NCBI RefSeq assembly: GCF_012985465.1
Contig: NZ_JAAQWN010000010.1
Coordinates: 117,711-181,710, forward strand
Length of the DNA stretch: 64,000 nt
DNA from: Pseudomonas sp. WS 5079
GTDB taxonomy: Bacteria > Pseudomonadota > Gammaproteobacteria > Pseudomonadales > Pseudomonadaceae
Direction: 5' to 3'
In this document: positions 53,823-63,953 of the stretch, piece after piece
Position numbering within the stretch: the stretch's first letter is position 1
Layout of the letters: the number at the start of each line of letters is the position of its first letter
Notes under the pieces: model-generated
Database searches by the model: none
The model's input: the letters and a program-made list of their open reading frames with translations, nothing else
What the model was told of the DNA's origin: nothing
Position numbers and translations under genes: made by a program

Positions 53823-56800
53823 TCAAAGCCTCGTGATGTCTGGCGCAGGTTTTAGTCCCACCTCCACCTCCAGGGCGCTGATCAACGTGTTTTCGTAGCT
53901 GAAACGCTTGCCCTGCATCGGCGCCCAGCGTTCGACATAGAACAGGCCGTCGTGGTCGACCTTGATCGGCGTCGACACGATTTCGCCGCTGCGCGAGCGG
54001 TGCAGCAGGTTGGTCTGCGAAGGCGACGGGCGTTCGATCAAGTACAGGCCCGCGAGATTCAATCGACGACGGTCTACCGGGACAAAGGGAGCTGGCGCAC
54101 GAATCCCCTCCACACCGGCTTCTAAAACAAGGTCGCCGCGTAACGCCCGCCTGAACGGCTTTATGCCCGAGGTCGAAACCTCCCAGGTCCCCGGGCGAAT
54201 ATTCTGCGCCAGCGCCGGGGCGGTATCCCGCACATGCAGGCTGACTGCACCTTGCAGTTCCGCAAGCCCGGCCACGCCCAGGTTGTTATTGGTGTGGGCG
54301 CTGCCAATAAAGGCCACCCATTTGTGCGGGCCCTGTGCTGCCTGGTCGGCCTGGATTACTTTTGACGCGAAGTAACTGAACATCTGGTTGCGCCCCAGAT
54401 CGCCATCCTCCAGGCCCTTGACGTTATAGCTGGCGGTGCAGTCCAGGGCACGGATGCGCAGGCCATGCCTGGCCGCGACCTGGATCACTTCAGTGTAGGA
54501 ATTTTTGCCCTTGTAGTGCGGCATCTGGCCGCGATCAAGCATGGCCAGGTAGCGCTTGAGGTTGTCCGGCAGGTGTTGGGTGCGCAGGAACAGATCCAGA
54601 TCTTGCTGATGCATATCGGTCAACAGGTGTTCTACGTACAGCGTCTTGAATGCCTGTTCCTTGAGCTTTTTCATATGTTCACGCAGCCAGCGCTTGCTCG
54701 ACTGCGCCTGGTGCGCTTCACCGACCACCAGCCCGGAAAACTCGCTGCTCCCAACACGTTCGAGCAGCGCCTGGGGGGTGGCCGGTGTGCCCAGGGTGGA
54801 GGGATCGGGCCTGGCTGGCGGTACATGCTGCTCCAGGTAAGCCGCCGCATCGCGACTCAGGCGCTCTCGGGCGTCCAGAAAGACGCTGAAAGCCCTTTGC
54901 TCGGTGGCGATCGGTGAGGCGTAGTTGCTGTCCAGCCCACGGCCGGCGGTGCTTTGCCGGCTGATGCTGTCCCGGAAGGCGTGGGGGATATCGTAGTCGC
55001 TGAAGTGCGTCACGTCCGTCGTAGACGCGACGCTGGCAGAAGCGGCTTGCCCGGGCTCCTTGTACGCCGTGTGCAGGGCCAAGCGATAATCGCCCTTGGC
55101 CAACGGGTCACCGGCTATGGCGCCGGGCGTGTCGACCCAGAGGCCCACCGGCTGGCCCGCCGCCACATCCTCCACGCGCAGGGCCACTGCTTCTTGCAAG
55201 TCGGCCAGGCCCGGCGTGCCCTCGAACGTGCGCAGGCGGCTGTGATCCACCAGGGCCACCCAACGTTCGTCCTGTTCGACGAGGGCATCGGCCCCGATGG
55301 CTTTATGGGAGTAGAAATTCCTGATGCTGTTGCTGCGCGGGATGGTCGGCGGGGTGTCGCGCATTTGCAGGAAATCGTCCAGCAAGTAGGAGGTAGAAGC
55401 GTCCAGGGCCAGGATTTTCACGCCCTTGTCCTTGGCCTTGCGTACCAGGGCAAGGTAGGAATATTCGGCGTCCGGTGCAAGACCAAAGCCCTTGTCGACC
55501 GCTTCGAGATGCTGGCGAATGTTTTCCCAGGTTTTACCCTGATGCAGGCGCTGCAGGCGTGTGCGGAATGCATCGGCGGGCAGGTACTCAATGTACAAGT
55601 GTTTGAAGCCGTTGCTGATCAAGGCATCCATCGGCGTGATCAGCAGCTGTTTACTGGCGATGGAGCCCGGTATTGCGCCAATGATCAGGTTTTTGTTGCC
55701 GCTGAACGCGTCGCTGGCGATCAGTTGCGCGAATGAGGTGCTGGCGTCCACGGCCGGGGGAGCGGTGCGCGCCGGTAAAGGCGCGAGCTGGGTGAAAAAG
55801 TCCTGGGCGTCAGTGCTCAGGCGTTCGACCTGTTGCAGGTAAACCGTACGCAGCGGGTTAAGGTCGAGGGCGAGCACGCCCCTGGCCACCCCCTCTGAGC
55901 CCACTAACTCACTCGTGTTCAGCAGCATCTGTGCGCGTGTATCCGGGTTGATGGCCTTACCCAGATCGCGGGCATAGCTCGGTGGCATCTCATAGGCTTT
56001 CAGCGGTTCGGGGGGCTCGGGTAGTTTTTCGTACTTGGGTGCGCCACCAGTGACCCCGGTGCGGCGCCACACACCTTGGCTATCTGGCGCGGCCACCCGA
56101 GTGGTGGAGACCAGCCTGCCGGTGACAGGATCCAGTCGATACAGCAGGTAACGGCCGATCGGGTCCGGAACGGTTTTGGCCCATAGCGCCTGGCCTTCGA
56201 ACAGCACCGCTTGCATATTTTCCAGCGCCAGGGGCTTGGGTTGCAGGGGCTGCACCAGCCTCACCGCTTCGCTCGGTGCAGCGTGGCTCCTGGTGACCTG
56301 GCGCAGGCCCGGCCGGGCGAGCTGTTTGACCGAGGCCAGGGCCGGGCGCAGATCGGTGACGGCGGCCCCGGCACTGTTAAGCACGTAGCCGAGCAAGTGT
56401 TCCAGTGCCGCCCCGGTATCGCCCTGCTGGTACGCGTGCAGGGCCAGCATGCCGTCCTTGAATGCCAGCAGCATGCCCAGGCTCAGGCTGAGGCTGGGAA
56501 ACGGCGCGGTGGCAATCGCGGTGACCCATTCCACGCAGTTCCACAAAATGGCGCTGATCATTTGGTTGCGATTGACCGTGGTGCCTTGCACGTCATCGAT
56601 CTTGCGCTGCAACGGCATGTTGTACAGGGCCTCGCGTAGATCCTGCAGCGGGGGTTGCCCGTGGGTCGAGTCATAGCGTGCCGGGCTGGTGTCGGTCTGG
56701 CTCAGGTCTTCGGGTAATTGGGCCTTGGCGTTTTCCAGGAAGGCCCGGACCCGCACCTGGGACTGGGCGCCGACCCGCAGGGTGAAATAGCCCACCATGC

Positions 56801-59567
56801 CGGGAATCTTTTTCAACCGGTAATTGAACAGCCGCGCTTCGCGAAAGCTGATGCCGTCCGGTGCGTTTGGGGTGTAGAGCAACGTCGGAAAATCGCCATG
56901 GCTGAAGAGCAGGTTGCCCATCACCCATTCGCCGTCCACCAGCAGGCGATGGATAGCGTAGGTGCCACGGGTCTGGGCGGCGGTGTCGTGCATGCTCGCA
57001 ATACTGCGTTGCAACCACGTCCAGTCTACCCCGGCGATATACCCCTCCAGCCGGCACTCCAGGGCGGCGTTCTGCAGTTGGTGCTGGGTGATGCTCAAGG
57101 TGGCATTGCGCCGCAGTGCATAGTCGGTGCTGCCGGTGTTGAGCAAGCGGGTCTTGACCTGGTTGATGTAGCGCTCGCCGACCCAGGTGCCGGTGACCGA
57201 GCGTGCAATTTTTTCTGCGCTTAATTGGCTCAAGTCAACGCCGGGCGGGCCTTTGAAACGAGCCGAACGCGAGAATTTCTCGTCGAGAAAACCCACGCCG
57301 TCGGCGTAGCCATCGCGGTACAGCTGGGTGTAAGTCAGGGGCGGCGGGGTCAGCGCGCCGAGCAACGACGGCGGTGAAAAGGCCCACACGGTGTCCGGGT
57401 CGACATCGTTCTGGGGGCGGCCCAGCAAGTCGTTGAGGCTTTTTCTCGCCTGTTCATGCAGGTAATGGGTAAAGCTGGGAAATCGAGCGTCAGACAACGG
57501 ATGTTCATTGTAGGTAAGCAGCGCGCCCTCGCTGTCTTCGGCCAGTTTCAACAGCTTCTGGCGGTTGTCGACGCTGGCGGATCGGTACCAACTCGGGGTG
57601 CCGAATTCATAGTCGTCGATGCGGGTCGCCAGCACATGGGCCGACATCGCCTTGAGGCACATGGCGTGGCTGCCGATATTGCCAAAGCCGATCTCTTGGT
57701 ATTCCTGGTCGTGGAACTTGAAGCTCAGGCCGCTCAAGACCTGCTTCATGGCCCCGCGAAAGCGCAGGGCGACGCGCTTGATCAGATAGTCGGTGAGGGT
57801 GCCCGGGGGGTGTTTGCTGCCATTGTCCAGGCTCCAGCCGAGGATGTGGTTCTGGCAGGCGAGTTCACTGTCAAACGCCATGAACTGCTGCGCGCGGGGC
57901 GCTTCGGGCGTGCACAGCAACAGGCGGATGATTGCGCCGCTGGCATCGCTTTGGCGCAGTACCCACAGGTCCTGCAATTGAGCGGCATGTAGCGACAGAG
58001 TGGCGGCGCTCAGGTGCGGGTTGGTGCCCTGGCGCAGGTCCTGCACCAATTGAAAGTCCTCGTCACTGAGGTGGCCTTGCAGCAGGGCGGTGTAGGCCAG
58101 TGCGTTGAGCCTTTGGTCGAGCATCCGTTCGATGCTACGGCTGACTTCTGGTTTGGCATGCATTTGCCGTTGCGCGTCGGCAAAGTCGATACGCGGCTGT
58201 AAGGTGGCCAGCGTCTGTGCGAGCCAGGTGGGTGTCAGGTCCTGGTAGGCGGTGGGAAGCGTCGCGCCCTGATAGGTGAGCGTGGTTTTGTTCAGGAAGT
58301 CCGAGCCCGGCAGGGCATCCCCGTCTTGCAACCCGCGCAGGGCCAGGTCGACCAGGCTGCGATCATGTTCATACTCGCCGATGGGGTAGACATAGCGCCG
58401 GGTGTTGATCAACAGGTGCTCTGGCGCCAGGTCCTGAATGTCCAGCTCGTCGCTCAGGCGTTCAAGCAACTGGTAGCGGGCCAGGGACTGCGGGGTGGTG
58501 ACCGGGCCCAGCAGGTCGAGCAGGTCCTGGCGGGCTTCGTTGTAGTGCCAAAGGTGGGTGGCGAGGGTGGCGCGCCGCGCTTCGCTGGCGCTGCGATACC
58601 AGTCCGGGGCGCTGTGGCGCAGGTGGCGCTCCAGCAAGCGGCGCGCGCGCCACGCCAGGCGCGCGCGCAGGTCCGGCAAGGCGCCGGCAATGGCGCGGTC
58701 CAGGGCTCTGATCAGTTGCGCGGGGCTCTGTGTGGGGTTGTCCACCAGGCTCAAGGCGTGCTCGATGTCCTGGGTGCGCTTGTCGATCAGGGCGTTGTAG
58801 GTGTGTTCAAACAGCGGCCTGTCGCTGATCGGTGCCAGTTGCAGCGGCCAGATGGCCTCGGGGCTGACATCGTGATAACGCACGGGCAGCAGTTGCATGA
58901 AGTCGCGACGTTGCTCGGCATCGTCCATTCCTTGCAGTAGATGCCGGTTGAGTTGGGCGAGGGAGCTGAAGGATGCGATCCCGCGGGAGGGGGTGAACAG
59001 CATCACTTCACCCACCGCTGGCCCGGCGTCCAGGTCGGCGACCAGCGGGCTGGATTGCTGAGTCAGGACAAAGGCGCCGGCCAATTCGACGGTGCGCTCC
59101 TGGTATTGGAACGACAGGGCGTACAGGCCCGGGCGTTGCGTGCTGCCCAGGGGCACCCGCTCAAGCATGGCCTGTTGTTGCGGATGCAGAAGGCGGTCCT
59201 GGGCGCTGAGTTTGGTTTCATGGGCCAGGGTGCTGAACCCGGCTTCGAAGGTCATATAGGACTTGCGTGGTTTGCCGTCGATCTGCTCGTCGCGATCAAG
59301 TTGTTGCAGGTACGTGTTCAGGGTGGTCTTGAGTGTCGCCACACGGGCGGGCAGGACGTCGGCTTTGATACCGATATAGAGGACCTGGCTCTTGTTCATG
59401 TATTGCTGGCGGTAGCGCGTCAGCTGGCCATTGATTTTTTCCAGGTAGGCCAGTTCGGCAACAGGTTTTTGTTCGGGCAACAGCGGCGCTTCGACCTGGA
59501 GCAGGTGATGGCTGATCTGGTTGAGGTGGCCTTTGATGCCTTCAAAGGTCTGGGGTGTTGTGCTCAC
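53823..59567 (-). CDS. Giant toxin-like protein with two TIKI/PMT-C2-like modules (about 1914 aa)
   Basis: Start GTG chosen because GGAGAG lies about 7 bases upstream; an ATG 15 bases earlier has no ribosome site. N-terminal ~1000 residues are of dermonecrotic-toxin type, with an internal repeat PDWYRSASEARR (~320) and PSWYRSASVDNR (~657). A hydrophobic stretch near 1002-1035 (SLSLSLGMLLAFKDGMLAL) is followed by a segment similar to that in the 1010-residue protein. Module A (~1280-1450) has IIGAIPGSIASKQ, LYIEYLPADAF and ALDASTSY. Module B (~1600-1790) has VVGEAHQAQSSKR (GEAH 1616-1619), LYVEHLLTDMHQQDLDLF, IRALDCTASYN and FIGSAHTNNN, all intact. The C-terminal tail is alignable with that of the 1010-residue protein. 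It lies 112 bases downstream of nagE on the same strand. A toxin/effector function is inferred. Confidence 0.65.
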   Translation of the reverse strand: MSTTPQTFEGIKGHLNQISHHLLQVEAPLLPEQKPVAELAYLEKINGQLTRYRQQYMNKSQVLYIGIKADVLPARVATLKTTLNTYLQQLDRDEQIDGKPRKSYMTFEAGFSTLAHETKLSAQDRLLHPQQQAMLERVPLGSTQRPGLYALSFQYQERTVELAGAFVLTQQSSPLVADLDAGPAVGEVMLFTPSRGIASFSSLAQLNRHLLQGMDDAEQRRDFMQLLPVRYHDVSPEAIWPLQLAPISDRPLFEHTYNALIDKRTQDIEHALSLVDNPTQSPAQLIRALDRAIAGALPDLRARLAWRARRLLERHLRHSAPDWYRSASEARRATLATHLWHYNEARQDLLDLLGPVTTPQSLARYQLLERLSDELDIQDLAPEHLLINTRRYVYPIGEYEHDRSLVDLALRGLQDGDALPGSDFLNKTTLTYQGATLPTAYQDLTPTWLAQTLATLQPRIDFADAQRQMHAKPEVSRSIERMLDQRLNALAYTALLQGHLSDEDFQLVQDLRQGTNPHLSAATLSLHAAQLQDLWVLRQSDASGAIIRLLLCTPEAPRAQQFMAFDSELACQNHILGWSLDNGSKHPPGTLTDYLIKRVALRFRGAMKQVLSGLSFKFHDQEYQEIGFGNIGSHAMCLKAMSAHVLATRIDDYEFGTPSWYRSASVDNRQKLLKLAEDSEGALLTYNEHPLSDARFPSFTHYLHEQARKSLNDLLGRPQNDVDPDTVWAFSPPSLLGALTPPPLTYTQLYRDGYADGVGFLDEKFSRSARFKGPPGVDLSQLSAEKIARSVTGTWVGERYINQVKTRLLNTGSTDYALRRNATLSITQHQLQNAALECRLEGYIAGVDWTWLQRSIASMHDTAAQTRGTYAIHRLLVDGEWVMGNLLFSHGDFPTLLYTPNAPDGISFREARLFNYRLKKIPGMVGYFTLRVGAQSQVRVRAFLENAKAQLPEDLSQTDTSPARYDSTHGQPPLQDLREALYNMPLQRKIDDVQGTTVNRNQMISAILWNCVEWVTAIATAPFPSLSLSLGMLLAFKDGMLALHAYQQGDTGAALEHLLGYVLNSAGAAVTDLRPALASVKQLARPGLRQVTRSHAAPSEAVRLVQPLQPKPLALENMQAVLFEGQALWAKTVPDPIGRYLLYRLDPVTGRLVSTTRVAAPDSQGVWRRTGVTGGAPKYEKLPEPPEPLKAYEMPPSYARDLGKAINPDTRAQMLLNTSELVGSEGVARGVLALDLNPLRTVYLQQVERLSTDAQDFFTQLAPLPARTAPPAVDASTSFAQLIASDAFSGNKNLIIGAIPGSIASKQLLITPMDALISNGFKHLYIEYLPADAFRTRLQRLHQGKTWENIRQHLEAVDKGFGLAPDAEYSYLALVRKAKDKGVKILALDASTSYLLDDFLQMRDTPPTIPRSNSIRNFYSHKAIGADALVEQDERWVALVDHSRLRTFEGTPGLADLQEAVALRVEDVAAGQPVGLWVDTPGAIAGDPLAKGDYRLALHTAYKEPGQAASASVASTTDVTHFSDYDIPHAFRDSISRQSTAGRGLDSNYASPIATEQRAFSVFLDARERLSRDAAAYLEQHVPPARPDPSTLGTPATPQALLERVGSSEFSGLVVGEAHQAQSSKRWLREHMKKLKEQAFKTLYVEHLLTDMHQQDLDLFLRTQHLPDNLKRYLAMLDRGQMPHYKGKNSYTEVIQVAARHGLRIRALDCTASYNVKGLEDGDLGRNQMFSYFASKVIQADQAAQGPHKWVAFIGSAHTNNNLGVAGLAELQGAVSLHVRDTAPALAQNIRPGTWEVSTSGIKPFRRALRGDLVLEAGVEGIRAPAPFVPVDRRRLNLAGLYLIERPSPSQTNLLHRSRSGEIVSTPIKVDHDGLFYVERWAPMQGKRFSYENTLISALEVEVGLKPAPDITRL

Positions 59568-59679
59568 GGGCACGCTCTCCATGCTTGAGGTAAGAACCCT
59601 CAGCATGGGGAGTTGTGCGTTTGGCTGGGCGGTAGATAAGTAGCGGTACGCCGCCCTGGACGCTCTGCGTCCGTTCGGA

Positions 59680-61377
59680 TCAGGCGTTGACCGGGCGGCT
59701 AACCAACCGCTCCAAGGCCTCGCCCAACCCCGCTGCCTTGTCACCGATCAACAGGTGCCAGACCCCACTTTCAAGCCGGCTCACGCCCTGGCAACCCAGT
59801 GCGGTCAACTGAGCTTCGGACAACACCGAATTATCCCCCAGTTCCACCCGCAACCGCGTCATCGCCACCGCTTCCAGCTGGCGTACATTCGCCCGGCCGC
59901 CCAAGGCGCCCAGCCATTGTTCGGCCTCCTGCACATTCACCATGACAGGCTTATCCACAGGCACAACCGCCACGGGCGCCGATGCAACAAACGACGGCAT
60001 GGCCAGGCGAATCTCATCGGCAATGCTGTCGGCCATCGGCCCCACCACCACCTGTAAGCTGCCGCCATTGCCCGGGCGCACCACGGCCATCGCTCCCAGG
60101 GCCTTGAGTTCGGCGTCCATGGCCTTGTTGCGGTCCACCATGTCCAGGCGCAGGCGGGTGGTGCAGGCGCCGACGCTGAGCAGGTTGTCGGCACCGCCCA
60201 GGGCGCGGATATAGGCACTGGCCCGCTGGCTATCACTCATCGCTTCGGCCTGTGCCACCTGGCTATCTTCACGGCCAGGGGTCTTCAGGTTGAAGCGACG
60301 GATGCAGTAGTTGAACACGCTGTAGTAGATCACCGCGTAAGCCAGGCCCACCGGCAACACCAGCCAGCCATTGGTGGACTTGCCCCAGCCCAGGACCATG
60401 TCGATGAACCCTCCGGAGAAGGTAAAGCCCAGGTGAATATCCAGCAGGTTGGTGACCGCCATCGACAGGCCGGTGAGCAGCGCGTGCAGCAGGTACAGGA
60501 ACGGCGCGAGGAACATGAAGGCGAATTCGATCGGCTCGGTGACCCCGGTCAGGAACGACGTCAGGGCCATCGACAGGAAGATCCCGCCCATGATTTTGCG
60601 CCGCTGCGGCAGGGCGTTGCGGTACATCGCCAGGCACGCTGCGGGCAGGCCGAACAGCATCACCGGGAACATGCCGGTCATGAACTGGCCGCCTTTGGGG
60701 TCGCCGGCAAAATAGCGGGTCAGGTCGCCGGTGACCACCGCGCCGGTGGCCGGGTCGGTGAAGCTGCCGAACACAAACCAGGCCATGTTGTTGAGGATAT
60801 GGTGCAGCCCGGTGACGATCAGCAAGCGGTTGAACACGCCGAACACAAAGGCGCCCAGGCTGCCGCTTTCCATCAGCAGCACGCCGAAGCTATTGATGCC
60901 GTGCTGCACCGGCGGCCAGATCAGCCCGAAGATCACCCCCAGGCCCACCGCCGAAAACCCGGTGACAATCGGCACAAAGCGTCGCCCGCCAAAGAACGCC
61001 AGGTACTCCGGCAGCTTGATGTCCTTGAAGCGGTTATACAGCGCCCCGGCCATCAGCCCGCTGACGATCCCGGCGAGCATGCCCATGTTGATGGTGCTGT
61101 CCATCACCTTGAGGGTGGAGACCATCACCAGGTAGCCAATGGCCCCGGCCAGCCCGGCCGTGCCGTTGTTGTCGCGGGCAAAACCCACGGCGATGCCGAT
61201 GGCGAAGATCAGCGCCAGGTTGGCGAAGATCGCTTGCCCGGCGTCGTGCATCACCGCGATGTTCAGCAGGTCGGTATCACCCAGGCGCAGCAGCAGGCCG
61301 GCAATCGGCAGGATGGCGATGGGCAGCATCAGCGCACGGCCCAGGCGTTGCAGGCCTTCAATAAACAGTTGGTACAT
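59680..61377 (-). CDS. nagE: N-acetylglucosamine-type PTS permease EIIC-EIIB with a second, degenerate EIIB
   Basis: Imports and phosphorylates GlcNAc. The 565-residue product has an EIIC domain of about ten helices (ALMLPIAILPIAGLLLRLGD; TGLHHILNNMAWFVFGSFTD; GVTEPIEFAFMFLAPFLYL). The first EIIB has active C405 (SVGACTTRLRLDM); a second EIIB-like domain has the cysteine replaced by A505 (LEAVAMTRLRVEL). AAGGAG precedes the ATG. EIIA, HPr and EI come from the fusion gene 29 bases upstream. Order (SIS deaminase-like gene, EIIA-HPr-EI, nagE) is as in the P. aeruginosa nag cluster. Glucose-type substrate cannot be excluded from sequence alone. Confidence 0.9.
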   Translation of the reverse strand: MYQLFIEGLQRLGRALMLPIAILPIAGLLLRLGDTDLLNIAVMHDAGQAIFANLALIFAIGIAVGFARDNNGTAGLAGAIGYLVMVSTLKVMDSTINMGMLAGIVSGLMAGALYNRFKDIKLPEYLAFFGGRRFVPIVTGFSAVGLGVIFGLIWPPVQHGINSFGVLLMESGSLGAFVFGVFNRLLIVTGLHHILNNMAWFVFGSFTDPATGAVVTGDLTRYFAGDPKGGQFMTGMFPVMLFGLPAACLAMYRNALPQRRKIMGGIFLSMALTSFLTGVTEPIEFAFMFLAPFLYLLHALLTGLSMAVTNLLDIHLGFTFSGGFIDMVLGWGKSTNGWLVLPVGLAYAVIYYSVFNYCIRRFNLKTPGREDSQVAQAEAMSDSQRASAYIRALGGADNLLSVGACTTRLRLDMVDRNKAMDAELKALGAMAVVRPGNGGSLQVVVGPMADSIADEIRLAMPSFVASAPVAVVPVDKPVMVNVQEAEQWLGALGGRANVRQLEAVAMTRLRVELGDNSVLSEAQLTALGCQGVSRLESGVWHLLIGDKAAGLGEALERLVSRPVNA

Positions 61378-61406
61378 GGCGAGTCTCCTTTTTCTTGTTG
61401 TTGTTG

Positions 61407-63932
61407 TCAGCTCAACGGCCAGTGGTGTTGACAGGCTTGGCGTACGGCCCTGGCGCTGCTCAGGTCGAGCAGGCCCTGGCTCAGCTGCCGGCATTGCGCG
61501 GCGTCCAGGTGGCGCACGCGGTCTTTGATTTCGGCAATTTGCGGCGGGCTGACAGACAGCTCGCGCACCCCCAGGCCCACCAGCACCGGGGTGGCCAGCG
61601 GGTCAGAGGCGAGGGCGCCGCACACCCCGACCCAGCGCCCGTGTTTCGCCGCGCCAATGCAGGTCTGGGCGATCAGGCGCAGCAGCGCCGGGTGCAGGGC
61701 GTCGACCCGCGCGGCCAGGCCGGCGTGGTCGCGGTCCATGGCCAGGGTGTACTGGGACAGGTCATTGGTGCCGATCGACAAAAAATCCGCATGTTCGGCC
61801 AGTTGCTCGGCCATCAACGCGGCAGCCGGCACTTCGATCATCACCCCCAGTTCCGGGCGCTGGGTCAGTTCCAGCTCGGCGCACAGCTGATCGAGGCGCT
61901 GGCGGATGTGCAGCAATTCGTCGACTTCACTGACCATCGGCAACAGGATCCGGCAGCGCTGCAGCGGGCAGACCTGCAGCAGGGCGCGCAGTTGCTGGTC
62001 GAGCAACTCCGGGCGTACCTGGGCCATGCGAATACCGCGCAGGCCCAGCACCGGGTTGGCCTCGGCGGGCAAGGGCAGGTAGTCGAGTTGCTTGTCGCCG
62101 CCCACGTCGATGGTGCGGATGATCACGGATTTGTCGCCCATGGCATCCAGCACCGCCTGATAGGCCTGGCGTTGTTCTTGCTCGTCGGGTGCGGTGCGAC
62201 GGTCGACAAACAGAAACTCGGTACGCAACAGCCCCACGCCATCGGCGCCGTTTGCCAAGGCAATCTGCGCCTCGCTGCTGGAGGCGACATTGGCGGCCAC
62301 TTCAATGCCCACGCCATCCAGGGTGCTGGCCGCTGCCTGGGCCTGGGCCTGTTGCTGCTGGCGCCGCTGCTGTTGCGCCTCGCGAATCTGGTGGACCTGG
62401 GCGTGGCGGGCATCGTCCGGGGTGAGTTCCAGGCGCCCATTGCCGGCGTCCAGCACGACCCGTTGGCCTTGCGGCACCTCCAGCACTGCACTGCCCAGGG
62501 CGACCACGCACGGCATGTCTTTGCCCCGGGCCAGGATCGCCACGTGGGAGGTGGCGCCGCCTTCGGCCATGCAGATGCCGGCAGCATTTTGCGCGCTCAG
62601 TTGCAGCAGGTCCGAGGGCGTCAATTCATGGGCGACGACAATCGCCCCGGCAGGCATTTGGAACTGCCAGGCCTCACCCAGCAGGGCGCGTAGCACCCGT
62701 TGCTGCAAGTCCCGCAGGTCATTGGCGCGTTCGGCAAACAACGGCTTGCCCAAGCCCAGCAACACCGCGCATTGGGCCTGGATCGCATCGCGCCAGGCAT
62801 GGGTGGCGGCGCTGCCGTGCTCGATGGCGGCGGTGGCGGCCTCCAACAGGGTCGGGTCTTCCAGCAGGGCCAGGTGGGCGGCGAAGATCTCTTCTTCCTC
62901 GACGGCCTTGCGCTGGCGTGCGTGCTCCAGGGTGTTGCGGATTTCCCCGCGTACCTGCTCCAGGGCGCTGTCCAGGTGCTGCAATTGCTCTTCGCGCATG
63001 TGGTTGCCCGGGTCTTGCGGCAACTCGATGGTGTGCAGCCGCAACAGCGGCCCGCAGACCAGGCCGGGTGCGGCACACACACCCTGCAATACGCCCGCTT
63101 CGGTGTTGAGCGGGCGCGCAGTCACGATCACTGGGGCCTGCTCGTGTTCGTGGGTGGTGACCGATAGGGCTGCGACCAATGCCTGTAATGCCGCGTCGCA
63201 ATCCTTGCCCAGGCAGGTGACCTGTACCTCGTCCTGCTCACCAATGCCCAGCCCCATCAGGCCGATCAGGCTGGCGCACGACGCCGACTTGCCGGCGAAA
63301 TGCAGCTGCGACTGGCTGCTGAAACCCTGGGCGGTCTTGCGAACCAGGGCTGCGGGACGCGCATGCAGGCCGCCGCGGTGGGTAATGCGCACGCTGGCGC
63401 TGGCATGTGCCTGGGAGTTGTCGGACACAGACTGCACGGCGGCAGGCTGACGCGCGACGATGCGCAGCAGGGCATCACCGACCTTGACCGTATTGACGGC
63501 CACCGGGCGCAGTTCGAACTGCTCGCCGTTGGTGAGGATGATCAGGCTGACCAGGCTTTTGCACTGGCGCGCAATGCGGTCCAGGTCAAAGCGCACCAGG
63601 GGCTGCCCGTTGCTGACCCGCGCGCCTTGCTTGACCAGCAGGGCAAAGCCTTCGCCATTCAATTGGACGGTATCGATGCCTACATGCAGCAGCACCTCGG
63701 CGCCATTGTCGGCGCGAATCGTCAGGGCGTGGCCGGTACGGGCAACGTGGATCACCACGCCCGCGCACGGCGCATGCAGGCAGTCGTTGAGAGGGTCGAT
63801 GGCAATCCCGTCGCCCATGGCGCCACTGGCGAACACGTCGTCAGGCACGTTGCCCAGGGTCAGCACCGGCCCGCTGAGGGGGGCGCTGAGGGTGAGGTCA
63901 TTATTATTGTCGGGCATGGGCACGGTACTCAT
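61407..63932 (-). CDS. PTS multiphosphoryl transfer protein EIIA(Glc-type)-HPr-EI, GlcNAc operon
   Basis: 841-residue three-domain phosphocarrier, paralogous to the one in the tre operon. The EIIA domain comes first (H83 in VLLHVGIDTVQL), then HPr (THRGGLHARPAALVRK, about residue 190). Enzyme I follows, with GGATSHVAILARGKDMPCVV, RTIDVGGDKQLDY, GVGLLRTEFLFVD and FLSIGTNDLSQYTLAMDRDH. All three phospho-histidines are present. It should feed EIIB of NagE. It begins 21 bases after the stop of the SIS-domain gene. An alternative ATG lies 15 bases inside (MPDNNN). Confidence 0.93.
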   Translation of the reverse strand: MSTVPMPDNNNDLTLSAPLSGPVLTLGNVPDDVFASGAMGDGIAIDPLNDCLHAPCAGVVIHVARTGHALTIRADNGAEVLLHVGIDTVQLNGEGFALLVKQGARVSNGQPLVRFDLDRIARQCKSLVSLIILTNGEQFELRPVAVNTVKVGDALLRIVARQPAAVQSVSDNSQAHASASVRITHRGGLHARPAALVRKTAQGFSSQSQLHFAGKSASCASLIGLMGLGIGEQDEVQVTCLGKDCDAALQALVAALSVTTHEHEQAPVIVTARPLNTEAGVLQGVCAAPGLVCGPLLRLHTIELPQDPGNHMREEQLQHLDSALEQVRGEIRNTLEHARQRKAVEEEEIFAAHLALLEDPTLLEAATAAIEHGSAATHAWRDAIQAQCAVLLGLGKPLFAERANDLRDLQQRVLRALLGEAWQFQMPAGAIVVAHELTPSDLLQLSAQNAAGICMAEGGATSHVAILARGKDMPCVVALGSAVLEVPQGQRVVLDAGNGRLELTPDDARHAQVHQIREAQQQRRQQQQAQAQAAASTLDGVGIEVAANVASSSEAQIALANGADGVGLLRTEFLFVDRRTAPDEQEQRQAYQAVLDAMGDKSVIIRTIDVGGDKQLDYLPLPAEANPVLGLRGIRMAQVRPELLDQQLRALLQVCPLQRCRILLPMVSEVDELLHIRQRLDQLCAELELTQRPELGVMIEVPAAALMAEQLAEHADFLSIGTNDLSQYTLAMDRDHAGLAARVDALHPALLRLIAQTCIGAAKHGRWVGVCGALASDPLATPVLVGLGVRELSVSPPQIAEIKDRVRHLDAAQCRQLSQGLLDLSSARAVRQACQHHWPLS

Positions 63933-63953
63933 CAGGAAACGACAGAAACCAAC

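Noticed and set aside
53823..59567. Tc-type or RHS/contact-dependent toxin
   Set aside because: No RHS YD repeats, no PAAR or VgrG-like part, no two-partner secretion signal and no adjacent immunity-like gene were found.
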